Source of the DNA: Massilia sp. CFBP 13721
GTDB taxonomy: Bacteria; Pseudomonadota; Gammaproteobacteria; Burkholderiales; Burkholderiaceae_D
Assembly: GCF_014842025.1 (NCBI RefSeq)
Contig: NZ_JACYUY010000018.1
Location: 1-64,000 of the forward strand
Direction: 5' to 3'
Length of the DNA: 64,000 nucleotides
The notes under the pieces were generated by a model, which ran no database searches, was not told the DNA's origin, and saw only the letters and a program-made list of their open reading frames with translations. A program made the position numbers and the translations under genes. Position 1 is the stretch's first letter. Each line of letters begins with the position of its first letter. Below, piece by piece: positions 8,347 through 15,758 of the stretch.

Positions 8347-8658
8347 TTAGAGATTGCCGATCATCTGTTTCAGCTGGGCCAACCGGTCCGTATTCACGCA
8401 ATAGCAGACGCGCTGCTCGTCGGCCGAACCAATAATGAGTCCTGCCTGCTTGAGCACGCTGACATGCTGCGAAATCGTCGACGCGGCCAGCGGCAGGACA
8501 TCAGCCAGGCTGCCGAAGTAGCAGGCACCGTAAGCCGAAAGGTAGTTCAGCAGCTGGACCCGTGCCGGATGCGCGAGCGCCTTGCATAGCATCGCCAGCT
8601 CATCAGCGTTAATCGTGGGCGCGGCGATCCCGTCCTTCGGAGCACAGCAGGTCGTCAT
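8347..8658 (-). CDS. arsR: ArsR/SmtB-family repressor (first ArsR)
   Basis: A 103-residue winged-helix repressor expected to release DNA on binding As(III) or Sb(III). Residues ALAHPARVQLLNYLS and the recognition segment PLAASTISQHVSVLKQAGL are typical of the family. Cysteines occur in TTCCAP at the N-terminus, at YGACYFG, and at RVCYCV; candidate thiolate ligands are therefore present but not in the classical ELCVCDL position. The ATG at 8658 is preferred over one at 8664 because GAAGG lies at proper spacing. It heads the minus-strand ars unit and is divergent from the second arsR. Confidence 0.85.
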   Translation of the reverse strand: MTTCCAPKDGIAAPTINADELAMLCKALAHPARVQLLNYLSAYGACYFGSLADVLPLAASTISQHVSVLKQAGLIIGSADEQRVCYCVNTDRLAQLKQMIGNL

Positions 8659-8673
8659 ATCCATCCTTCGTAA

Positions 8674-8689
8674 TTCGTCAATCGACGAA
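8674..8689 (-). promoter_or_regulatory. ArsR-type operator before arsR
   Basis: TTCGTC (8674-8679) and GACGAA (8684-8689) form a perfect 6-bp dyad with a 4-base spacer, 15-30 bp upstream of the arsR ATG. Its sequence matches the one before arsO, supporting autoregulation. Confidence 0.65.
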
Positions 8690-8729
8690 CAAAGAATAAA
8701 ACCCTTGTCATGAAGCTGTCAACAGATTT

Positions 8730-8766
8730 CGACATTCTTGGAAATGTCGCATCTAGCGTGTATGAT
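8730..8766 (+). promoter_or_regulatory. promoter and dyad operator of the plus-strand ars operon
   Basis: A -35 TTGGAA (8738-8743) and -10 TATGAT (8761-8766) are 17 bp apart. CGACATT (8730-8736) and AATGTCG (8743-8749) form a perfect 7-bp dyad that covers the -35. The dyad differs from the TTCGTC-type sites, so the second ArsR probably has its own operator. Confidence 0.7.
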
Positions 8767-8795
8767 CCTGACATCTTGCACATGATTGGAAAGCC

Positions 8796-9122
8796 ATGGA
8801 TACCAAAGCAATACTTGCAGCGCTCGCCGCCTTGGCACAGGAAAGCCGTCTGGCGGTATTTCGGCTGCTCGTACAGGCTGGGCCCGCAGGTCTCGCGGCG
8901 AGCAAAATTGCCGAGCACCTGGACATCCCGTCCTCGTCACTGTCGTTCCACCTGAAAGAGCTGTCGCATGCCGGACTCCTCTCTTCCCGGCAGGACGGAC
9001 GCTTCGTGATTTATTCGGCGAACGTCGAAACAATGAACGGGCTGATCGGGTTCCTGACCGAGAACTGCTGCGGCGGCGTGCCCTGCGACGCGGCCGCCGG
9101 CAGTGTATGCAAGGCGCAATGA
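8796..9122 (+). CDS. arsR: ArsR-family repressor (second ArsR)
   Basis: A 108-residue winged-helix repressor of the plus-strand ars operon. ALAQESRLAVFRLLVQAG and IPSSSLSFHLKELSHAGLL are the dimer/DNA-binding elements. Cysteines cluster at the C-terminus (NCCGGVPCDA and SVCKAQ), like the C-terminal As(III) sites of ArsR proteins of the AfArsR kind, rather than in the alpha-3 helix. It belongs to a different subgroup from the divergent first ArsR. It is the first gene of arsR-arsC-arsB-arsC-arsH and should bind the dyad at 8730-8749. Confidence 0.85.
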   Translation: MDTKAILAALAALAQESRLAVFRLLVQAGPAGLAASKIAEHLDIPSSSLSFHLKELSHAGLLSSRQDGRFVIYSANVETMNGLIGFLTENCCGGVPCDAAAGSVCKAQ

Positions 9123-9173
9123 TGCCGGCCACGTATCGTCCCAATTTGACACTTTGACCCGACCACAAACCAC

Positions 9174-9653
9174 ATGAACGTACTGTTTCTCTGCACTGGC
9201 AACTCCTGCCGCTCCGTCCTCAGCGAGGGCACCTTCAACCATCTCGCCCCGGAAGGCCTGAAGGCGATCAGCGCGGGCAGCCAACCGACAGGGTGGTTGC
9301 ATCCGCGCGCTGTCGCACTCCTGAACCGTAAAGGGATTTCGACCGAAGGCTACTACAGCAAGTCGTGGGACGAACTTCCCGTCACGCCAGACATCGTCGT
9401 CACCGTCTGCAGCAGTGCCGCCGGCGAAACCTGTCCTGCGTACCTCGGCCCGGTCCTGCGCACGCACTGGGGCCTGGAAGATCCGAGTCACGTCGTCGGC
9501 ACCGACGAGGAAATTGAAGCAGCATTCGAGCGGACCTACGAGATCATCCTGGCCCGCATGCAAGCCTTCCTGGCATTGCCGCTCGACGAGCTGAAAGCCG
9601 ACAAGGCCAGATTCAAGGCTGAGCTCGATCGTATCGGCACCCTGCTGCCGTAA
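9174..9653 (+). CDS. arsC: arsenate reductase, low-MW phosphatase type
   Basis: 159 residues. Reduces As(V) to As(III) in the cytosol. The N-terminus VLFLCTGNSCRS is the CX5R loop of the low-molecular-weight tyrosine-phosphatase fold shared by this ArsC class, with further Cys residues at VTVCSSAAGETCP that could serve in the thiol relay. This kind couples to thioredoxin or to glutathione/mycothiol depending on subtype; the sequence alone does not decide. It follows the second arsR by about 50 bp and precedes arsB. A second, unrelated ArsC lies two genes on. Confidence 0.88.
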   Translation: MNVLFLCTGNSCRSVLSEGTFNHLAPEGLKAISAGSQPTGWLHPRAVALLNRKGISTEGYYSKSWDELPVTPDIVVTVCSSAAGETCPAYLGPVLRTHWGLEDPSHVVGTDEEIEAAFERTYEIILARMQAFLALPLDELKADKARFKAELDRIGTLLP

Positions 9654-9740
9654 TCAAGAGACCCGCTGCCCTGATGTACGCACCAGATTTCGACGCTGCG
9701 CAGGCCGCGGCGTCCAATTAACGACTCACTAGGACCCTTT

Positions 9741-11021
9741 GTGCTTATCGCGTTCCTGATTTTCCTTGCCACACTTATTTTGGTCATCTGGCAGCCCCGC
9801 GGCCTCGGCATCGGCTGGAGTGCTACCGCCGGCGCCGTCGTTGCCCTGTTGGCCGGCGTCATTCACGTCGCCGACATTCCGGTAGTGTGGAACATCGTCT
9901 GGAATGCGACTGGTGCTTTCGTTGCCGTGATCATCATCAGCCTGCTACTCGACAAGGCGGGCTTCTTCGAATGGGCTGCCCTTCACGTTGCACGTTGGGG
10001 CAAAGGCAATGGCCGGCGCCTGTTCATCCTGCTGGTCCTGCTCGGCGCCGCGGTGGCTGCGCTGTTCGCCAACGACGGTGCGGCGCTGATCCTGACGCCC
10101 ATCGTGATCGCGATGCTCGTTGCGCTACGCTTCTCGCCAAAGGCCACACTGGCCTTTGTCATGGCAGCCGGCTTCATCGCGGATACAGCCAGTCTGCCGC
10201 TCGTCGTGTCGAATCTCGTCAACATCGTATCGGCTGACTATTTCAACATCAGCTTCGCGCGCTACGCCGCGGTAATGGTGCCGGTCAACCTGGTGTCGGT
10301 GGCAGCAACGCTTGCGGCACTTACCTGGTTCTTCCGCAAGGACATCCCGGCGAACTACGACCTAGCGCAATTGAAGCGCCCTGACGAGGCGATCCATGAT
10401 CGAGCGACCTTCGTTACCGGTTGGTGGGTCCTGACCATGCTGTTGGTGGGCTTTTTCTGGCTCGACGACATGGGCGTCCCGATAAGCGCCGTGGCGGCGG
10501 TTGGCGCGGCCCTGCTGCTGGCGGTCGCTGCACGTGGCCACCGCATCTCGACACGCGAGGTGCTGCGCGGTGCCCCGTGGCAGGTTGTCGTATTCTCGCT
10601 GGGCATGTACCTGGTCGTGTATGGACTCCGCAACGCAGGCCTGACAAACTACCTGACCGGGCTGCTGAACGGGTGCGCCCAGTACGGAGTCTGGGGCGCA
10701 GCGCTCGGTACGGGCTTCATCACTGCGATCCTGTCCTCGATCATGAACAACATGCCGACCGTGCTGGTGGGTGCCTTGGCGATCGACGCCACCACCACTA
10801 CGGGCGTGATCCGCGAGGCGATGATTTACGCAAACGTCATCGGCGCCGACCTCGGCCCGAAAATCACCCCGATCGGCAGTCTGGCCACCCTGCTCTGGCT
10901 GCACGTGCTTGACGCGAAGAACATCCATATTGCGTGGGGCTACTATTTCCGCGTAGGTATCGTGCTGACGCTGCCGATCCTCTTCGTTACCCTGTGCGCC
11001 CTTGCCCTGCGCCTGAGCTAA
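9741..11021 (+). CDS. arsB: ArsB arsenite efflux transporter
   Basis: 426 residues, about the normal length for ArsB (429 in E. coli plasmids). The protein is almost wholly hydrophobic with around 12 spans and expels arsenite/antimonite using the proton gradient or, with ArsA, ATP; no arsA is present here. Family landmarks include ALFANDGAALILTPI and MNNMPTVLVGALAI. Start is GTG at 9741 with AGGA upstream. It is in the middle of the plus-strand ars operon, between the two arsC genes. Confidence 0.9.
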   Translation: MLIAFLIFLATLILVIWQPRGLGIGWSATAGAVVALLAGVIHVADIPVVWNIVWNATGAFVAVIIISLLLDKAGFFEWAALHVARWGKGNGRRLFILLVLLGAAVAALFANDGAALILTPIVIAMLVALRFSPKATLAFVMAAGFIADTASLPLVVSNLVNIVSADYFNISFARYAAVMVPVNLVSVAATLAALTWFFRKDIPANYDLAQLKRPDEAIHDRATFVTGWWVLTMLLVGFFWLDDMGVPISAVAAVGAALLLAVAARGHRISTREVLRGAPWQVVVFSLGMYLVVYGLRNAGLTNYLTGLLNGCAQYGVWGAALGTGFITAILSSIMNNMPTVLVGALAIDATTTTGVIREAMIYANVIGADLGPKITPIGSLATLLWLHVLDAKNIHIAWGYYFRVGIVLTLPILFVTLCALALRLS

Positions 11022-11037
11022 GAAAGGCTCCAGAACA

Positions 11038-11460
11038 ATGAACGTCACCATCTATCACAACCCGGAATGCGGCACTTCGCGCAACACGCTGGGCCTGATT
11101 CGCAATGCCGGTATCGAGCCGACCGTCATCGAGTACCTGAGGAACCCGCCCGGCCGTACGACGCTCGCTGACCTTATCTCGCGGGCAGGCCTGTCGGTGC
11201 GCGAGGCCGTGCGCGAGAAAGGCACGCCCTTCGTCGAGCTCGGCCTGGACGATCCAGCCACGACCGACGAGCAGCTGATCGATGCGATGCTCGCGCACCC
11301 GATATTGATCAACCGCCCATTCGTGGTGACGTCCGCTGGCGTCCGCTTGTGCCGCCCGTCGGAAGTCGTGCTGGATATTCTGCCTGCGCCGCAGCAAGGC
11401 GCCTTCACGAAAGAGGACGGCGAGGCTGTCGTCGATGCGGAAGGTAAGCGAATCAAATGA
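11038..11460 (+). CDS. arsC: arsenate reductase, glutaredoxin type
   Basis: 140 residues, the length of plasmid R773 ArsC. The active site Cys lies in NPECGTSRNT near residue 12, and the substrate-binding arginines are expected in the RPFVV and VRLCRP segments. It reduces arsenate with glutathione and glutaredoxin. Spacing to arsB is 16 bp with AAGG before the ATG, and its stop overlaps the start of arsH (ATGA at 11457). Two evolutionarily unrelated arsenate reductases in one operon is a known but redundant arrangement. Confidence 0.9.
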   Translation: MNVTIYHNPECGTSRNTLGLIRNAGIEPTVIEYLRNPPGRTTLADLISRAGLSVREAVREKGTPFVELGLDDPATTDEQLIDAMLAHPILINRPFVVTSAGVRLCRPSEVVLDILPAPQQGAFTKEDGEAVVDAEGKRIK

Positions 11461-12173
11461 ACAAGATCCCGAACCTGCCCAACGTCCAGCCGGAACTGCT
11501 GGACATGCCGACCTTCGAAAAACTCGCACCGGTTGGCGACATGAACCACCCTCCACGGATCTTGATGCTCTACGGCTCCCTGCGCGAGCGTTCCTTCAGC
11601 CGCTTTCTTACGCACGAGGCGGCGCGAATCCTCGAGCAGTTCGGCGCCGAAGTGAAGATCTTCGATCCGATGGAGTTGCCAATGGTCGGCAGCGTGCCGG
11701 AGACCCATCCAAAAGTGGTTGAACTGCGCGAGCTGTGCCTGTGGTCGGAGGGCCAGGTCTGGTGCAGCCCGGAGCGTCATGGTGCGATCACTGGGGTGAT
11801 GAAGAACCAGATCGACTGGATACCGCTCGAAATGGGCGCGATCCGTCCGAGCCAGGGGCGCACGCTGGCAGTCATGCAGGTTTGTGGCGGTTCTCAATCG
11901 TTTAACGTGGTCAACACTCTGCGACTGATGGGACGCTGGATGCGCATGCTCACGATCCCGAACCAGTCTTCGGTACCAATGGCCTACAAGGAGTTCGATG
12001 ATGAAGGGCGCATGCGTCCCTCGGCATACTACGACCGCGTGGTCGATGTCATGGAGGAGCTGTTCAAGTTCACGCTGCTAACTCGCGGTCGCACGGACTA
12101 CCTGACAGACAGGTATAGCGAACGTAACGAGCGCGCTCAGAAAGCAATTGATCGCCAAATACAAAAAATCTGA
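11457..12173 (+). CDS. arsH: ArsH NADPH-dependent FMN reductase
   Basis: 238 residues. ArsH is a flavodoxin-like flavoprotein; members oxidise trivalent methyl- and phenyl-arsenicals or reduce quinones and metals. The FMN phosphate loop GSLRERSFSR is present near residue 40, and conserved segments SPERHGAITGVMKNQIDW and MQVCGGSQSFNVVN follow. It overlaps arsC by 4 bp and ends the operon. Because no arsM methylase is in the window, organoarsenicals from outside the cell are the likelier substrate. Confidence 0.9.
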   Translation: MNKIPNLPNVQPELLDMPTFEKLAPVGDMNHPPRILMLYGSLRERSFSRFLTHEAARILEQFGAEVKIFDPMELPMVGSVPETHPKVVELRELCLWSEGQVWCSPERHGAITGVMKNQIDWIPLEMGAIRPSQGRTLAVMQVCGGSQSFNVVNTLRLMGRWMRMLTIPNQSSVPMAYKEFDDEGRMRPSAYYDRVVDVMEELFKFTLLTRGRTDYLTDRYSERNERAQKAIDRQIQKI

Positions 12174-12226
12174 ATCGTGCAGGAAATCCGGCGCCTCCCG
12201 CCCTGGTCTCCTTCGATACAGCTGTT

Positions 12227-12571
12227 TCAGCTTCCCTTGCTCCACCCAGAGACAATGATCGCCATGCCGAACAAGGCAACTGCCGCCCCTGCCCAGTCCA
12301 GCGTCGATAACTTGACCCCATCGACGAATCTGAGCCAGACCAGGGCGGTCGCGACGTAGACGCCGCCGTAGGCTGCGTACACCCGCCCGCTAGCCGCTGG
12401 ATGCAGAGTAAGTAACCAGACAAAAATCGCGAGACTGGCCGCAGCCGGGGCAAGCAGCCAAATCGAGCCACCCTTGCGCAGCCAAAGGTAAGGCAGGAAA
12501 CAGCCGACGATTTCAGCGATGGCGGTGGCAACAAAAAGCAGTGTAGTTCTCAGTATCAATCTAGTTCTCAT
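12227..12571 (-). CDS. YnfA/UPF0060 small membrane protein
   Basis: About 114 residues with four transmembrane helices. The match to YnfA is strong, including FVATAIAEIVGCFLPYLWLRKG, the LTLHPAASGRVYAAYGGVYV stretch, and a final DWAGAAVALFGMAIIV helix. YnfA belongs to the drug/metabolite superfamily and is related in size to SMR exporters; its substrate is unclear. The start MRTRLIL at 12571 is chosen as the closest to the usual N-terminus; no clear ribosome site is seen. It is convergent with arsH and lies back-to-back with the czcI-like gene. Confidence 0.8.
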   Translation of the reverse strand: MRTRLILRTTLLFVATAIAEIVGCFLPYLWLRKGGSIWLLAPAAASLAIFVWLLTLHPAASGRVYAAYGGVYVATALVWLRFVDGVKLSTLDWAGAAVALFGMAIIVSGWSKGS

Positions 12572-12693
12572 CCAATAGCAGCATTGCATCATTATAGCTG
12601 CGCACCGTTCTGCTGCGCTCGCTCACCAGCCTGCCGCAATGTGCTGCAGATGACGAGTTTGAACCTATCAGAACGAGGGTGACCGATGCACCG

Positions 12694-12702
12694 TGCTATA
12701 CT
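12694..12702 (+). promoter_or_regulatory. extended -10 of the czc operon leader gene
   Basis: TGC-TATACT (TATACT at 12697-12702) lies nine bases before the ATG at 12711, so the transcript should begin at or next to the start codon. No good -35 is visible, which suggests activation by a regulator. Confidence 0.45.
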
Positions 12703-12710
12703 TTTCCCCC

Positions 12711-13079
12711 ATGGCTGCACGACGCTTCATCTACCTTGTCCTGACAATCCTCGCTCTTCAGCTAAGCTGGGGCGCGATCAGTGCCTATTGTGAGCATGAA
12801 TCCGGTCGCGCCGCCCAGCATTTCGGGCACCACTCGTCGGACTCCGACGCAGATAAGTTCGCGTTCAACGGCAAGGACAAACCCTCTGGTACGCCGAAAA
12901 AGACAGTGATGCATTCGCACTGCTCGTCCTGTGCTCACGCTCCTTTGTCCTTCGACGCTCTCCCGGCAACGGTAGCGATCCTGAAGCCGGTCCGCGTCGC
13001 GCCACTGTCTGTCTCGCCACACTACACATCCTCCTACTCGGCCCCCCCCGAGCGCCCGCAGTGGATCTCCGCCGTTTGA
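12711..13079 (+). CDS. czcI: CzcI-like small secreted Cys/His protein
   Basis: 122 residues with an N-terminal signal segment (FIYLVLTILALQLSWGAIS), a His-rich middle (HFGHHSSDSD) and a CxxC within HSHCSSCAH, ending in PPERPQWISAV. It resembles CzcI, the small periplasmic protein that precedes czcCBA in Cupriavidus and is thought to be regulatory. It sits 109 bp before czcC on the same strand. Two more proteins of the same design lie at 50414 and 58946. It is probably translated from a leaderless transcript, since the -10 is nine bases before the ATG and no ribosome site exists. Confidence 0.7.
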   Translation: MAARRFIYLVLTILALQLSWGAISAYCEHESGRAAQHFGHHSSDSDADKFAFNGKDKPSGTPKKTVMHSHCSSCAHAPLSFDALPATVAILKPVRVAPLSVSPHYTSSYSAPPERPQWISAV

Positions 13080-13187
13080 TTCGGCGGCAGATCGTATAAA
13101 TTACTCATCATTTATGTGGAGCCCTGAGAGGGGTTCCAATACGCATCGTCGCTGAATAGTCTTCGTTTTCAACAACCGGAGTTATTC

Positions 13188-14486
13188 ATGCATCCCAAGT
13201 ATTTATTCCTCGGGGCGGCCGTGCTTTTCGCACAGGCGTTCCCGAGTGCTGCGCAGTTGACCGCGCAGCCCCTGGTCTCTGGACCCACTACCCAGCAGCA
13301 AAACCCGTCCACGGGCGTCGCACTGACGCTCGAAGAAGCAGTTGCCAAGGCGCTCGCTGCGAACGCCGGGCTGCGCGCGACTGCACTCGATGTAGCCATT
13401 GCGGAAGGCGCGCGGCGTCAGGCGGGGCTATTTCGTAATCCGGAAGTCTCGTTTGTCCGTGAAGGCACGCAACGCGGCACCCGGACGCAAACGGTTCAGC
13501 TAAGCCAGGTGCTCGAGCTTGGAGGCAAGCGTTCCGCCCGGATAAACCTTGCTGAACGTGAGCGCAGCCTCGCAGTTGGAAACCTGAGTGTTGCGCGTAC
13601 GGACCTGCGAGCTGAAGTCACCGCCGCCTATTTTGACGCGCTAAGCGCGCAGGAACGGGTCCAGATAGCACAGGTATCACTCGATGTAGCGAGCAAGGCA
13701 TCGTTTGCTGCGGAAAGGCGGGTTGCCGCAGGACGTGTCTCGCCTGTCGAACAGGACCGCTCAGGAGTCGCGCTCTCAACGGCTCGCCTTGAACTTTCCC
13801 AAGCGCAGAGCGAGTTGTCCATCGCGCTGCTGACACTGGCAGCGTATTGGGGCGAGACTGTCGCCGTTTCCCGTCCCCTGGTAGCCCCAGGGCTCGAGCT
13901 GGCGCCCGTGCCGTCGCTGAACGAACTTCAACAGCGGCTGGACTCCTCACCGCAGATGCGGCGCGCCCGATTGCAGGTGGAGCGCGAAGAAGCCCAGGTG
14001 GGCGTCGATCGCTCCCAGCGCATTCCTGATGTCACCCTGATCGTCGGTAGCAAAAAGGATGACGAAATTGGGCGATCGCAAACCGTGCTCGGCGTTTCGG
14101 TACCGCTTCCACTCTTTAACCGTAACCAGGGCAGCCTCCAGGCATCCCTGAGCCGCGCGGAAAAGGCCCGAACCGAGCTGGAGGCCGAAAGGCTGCGCCT
14201 GAATCAGTCCCTGGCCAGTGCTTACCAGCGTACGCAGCTTTACCGCGAACAGGTACGCACCATGCGTGATGACGTTTTGCCAAGGGCGCAGCGTGTGTTC
14301 GATGCGGCCGTCACAGGGTTTGAAGCGGGCAAGTTCAGCTTCCTCGATGTTCTCGACGCCCAGCGAACGCTCCTGCAAATCCGCACCCAGTATATCCAGA
14401 CGCAGTTCGACCGCTACCGCGCCGCGGCAGATCTCGGCCGGTTCGTCGACGCCGACAGCACCCCAAATAACAGGATCGCCCCATGA
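13188..14486 (+). CDS. czcC: CzcC outer-membrane efflux protein
   Basis: 432 residues of the TolC/OEP family, the outer-membrane channel of a tripartite RND system. A signal peptide ends near AFPSAAQ, and two OEP repeats follow with their long helices (for example FFDALSAQERVQIAQVSLDV). Conserved features include LEEAVAKALAANAGLR and the closing FLDVLDAQRTLLQ. GGAG lies six bases before the ATG. The stop overlaps the start of czcB by four bases, so C and B are translationally coupled. Confidence 0.9.
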   Translation: MHPKYLFLGAAVLFAQAFPSAAQLTAQPLVSGPTTQQQNPSTGVALTLEEAVAKALAANAGLRATALDVAIAEGARRQAGLFRNPEVSFVREGTQRGTRTQTVQLSQVLELGGKRSARINLAERERSLAVGNLSVARTDLRAEVTAAYFDALSAQERVQIAQVSLDVASKASFAAERRVAAGRVSPVEQDRSGVALSTARLELSQAQSELSIALLTLAAYWGETVAVSRPLVAPGLELAPVPSLNELQQRLDSSPQMRRARLQVEREEAQVGVDRSQRIPDVTLIVGSKKDDEIGRSQTVLGVSVPLPLFNRNQGSLQASLSRAEKARTELEAERLRLNQSLASAYQRTQLYREQVRTMRDDVLPRAQRVFDAAVTGFEAGKFSFLDVLDAQRTLLQIRTQYIQTQFDRYRAAADLGRFVDADSTPNNRIAP

Positions 14487-15745
14487 AGTTCAACATCGAT
14501 AAAAAGTCTATCTTCTCCGTACTGGCTGTCGTTGCGGTTGGAATTGTCCTCGCCCTGGCAATTATCTTTTGGAAAAAAGATGCTCCTGCTGCTGAAGGCG
14601 CAGGCGAACACGCAGAGGAGACGACGGAAAAGTCGGCTTCCAAGGAAGGCAGCCATGCCGAAACCAAGGAAGGAGGCCAGGCTGACGCCAAGGAAGGGGG
14701 CCATGCGGACGACAAGCCAGGCTTTGTCAAGATGACGCCCCAGCAAATTCAAGGAGCCGGCATCCTGACTACCCGGGCGGCGGCGGCCTCTGTCGATACC
14801 GCCGTGATCTTGCCGGGCGAAGTGCGCTTTAACGAAGACCGGACGGCACACGTCGTTCCTCGCGTCGCAGGTGTCGTCGAGTCTGTCTTCGCCTCGCTCG
14901 GCGAGAACGTCAAGAAGGGCCAACCGTTGGCTGTTATCGCAAGCGCGGAACTTGCCGAACTGCGAAGCACTGCTCTGGCCGCTGACAAGCGTCTCGGATT
15001 TGCACGGGTGACCTACGAACGCGAGAAGAAGCTGTGGGAAGACAAAATCTCTGCACAGCAAGATTACCTTCAGGCTGAACAGGCATACCGCGAGGCTCAG
15101 ATTGAAGCTCAGTCGGCGCGCTCGAAACTCACGGCACTTGGCGCCGGTTCCTCGTCGGGCGCCATCAATCGTTACGAATTGCGGGCCCCCTTCAACGCGG
15201 TAGTGGTTGAAAAGCACCTGGCCCAGGGTGAGGCCGTCAAGGAAGATGCGAACGCCTTCATTCTGTCCGACTTGTCGAAAGTATGGGTCGAGATCGTGGT
15301 AAGCGCGAAGGACCTCCCCTTCGTTCGTGTCGGCCAGAACGTGACCATCCGGCCTGCCTCCGGCACCGAATCCGTCACCGGAAAAGTGAGCTACGTCGGC
15401 AGCCTGCTTGGTGAACAGACCCGGACCGCGACAGCCCGCGTGGTCATCGATAACCCGGGCCTCGCCTGGCGTCCTGGCCTGTTCGTCAACGTTTCGCTCG
15501 TGCGTGGCAGCAAAAACGCCACTGTGACCGTTGCGGCCGATGCTGTTCAGACGATCGAGGGCAAGACCGTTGTGTTCGTCAAGGCGGCCGAGGGCTTCCA
15601 GGCGCAACCCGTCACGATTGGCGCGAGCGATGGGAAGATCACGGAAATCGTTGGTGGATTAAGTGCTGGCGCGGAATACGTTGCAACGGGAAGTTACGTT
15701 GTGAAGGCCGAGCAGGGCAAGGGCAGCGCCGAGCACGAAGACTGA
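14483..15745 (+). CDS. czcB: CzcB membrane fusion protein
   Basis: 420 residues. The periplasmic adaptor links CzcA to CzcC. After one N-terminal span (residues about 8-28) comes a Glu/His/Lys-rich repeat region (about 35-80) with repeated KEG-HA elements, which could bind Zn or Co. A lipoyl/hairpin segment (VPRVAGVVESVFASLGENVKKG) and beta-barrel domains follow. A decayed copy of this gene lies at 27593-27966, which supports its recognition. It overlaps czcC and is 13 bp before czcA. Confidence 0.9.
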   Translation: MKFNIDKKSIFSVLAVVAVGIVLALAIIFWKKDAPAAEGAGEHAEETTEKSASKEGSHAETKEGGQADAKEGGHADDKPGFVKMTPQQIQGAGILTTRAAAASVDTAVILPGEVRFNEDRTAHVVPRVAGVVESVFASLGENVKKGQPLAVIASAELAELRSTALAADKRLGFARVTYEREKKLWEDKISAQQDYLQAEQAYREAQIEAQSARSKLTALGAGSSSGAINRYELRAPFNAVVVEKHLAQGEAVKEDANAFILSDLSKVWVEIVVSAKDLPFVRVGQNVTIRPASGTESVTGKVSYVGSLLGEQTRTATARVVIDNPGLAWRPGLFVNVSLVRGSKNATVTVAADAVQTIEGKTVVFVKAAEGFQAQPVTIGASDGKITEIVGGLSAGAEYVATGSYVVKAEQGKGSAEHED

Positions 15746-15758
15746 ACGAGGAACTGAC

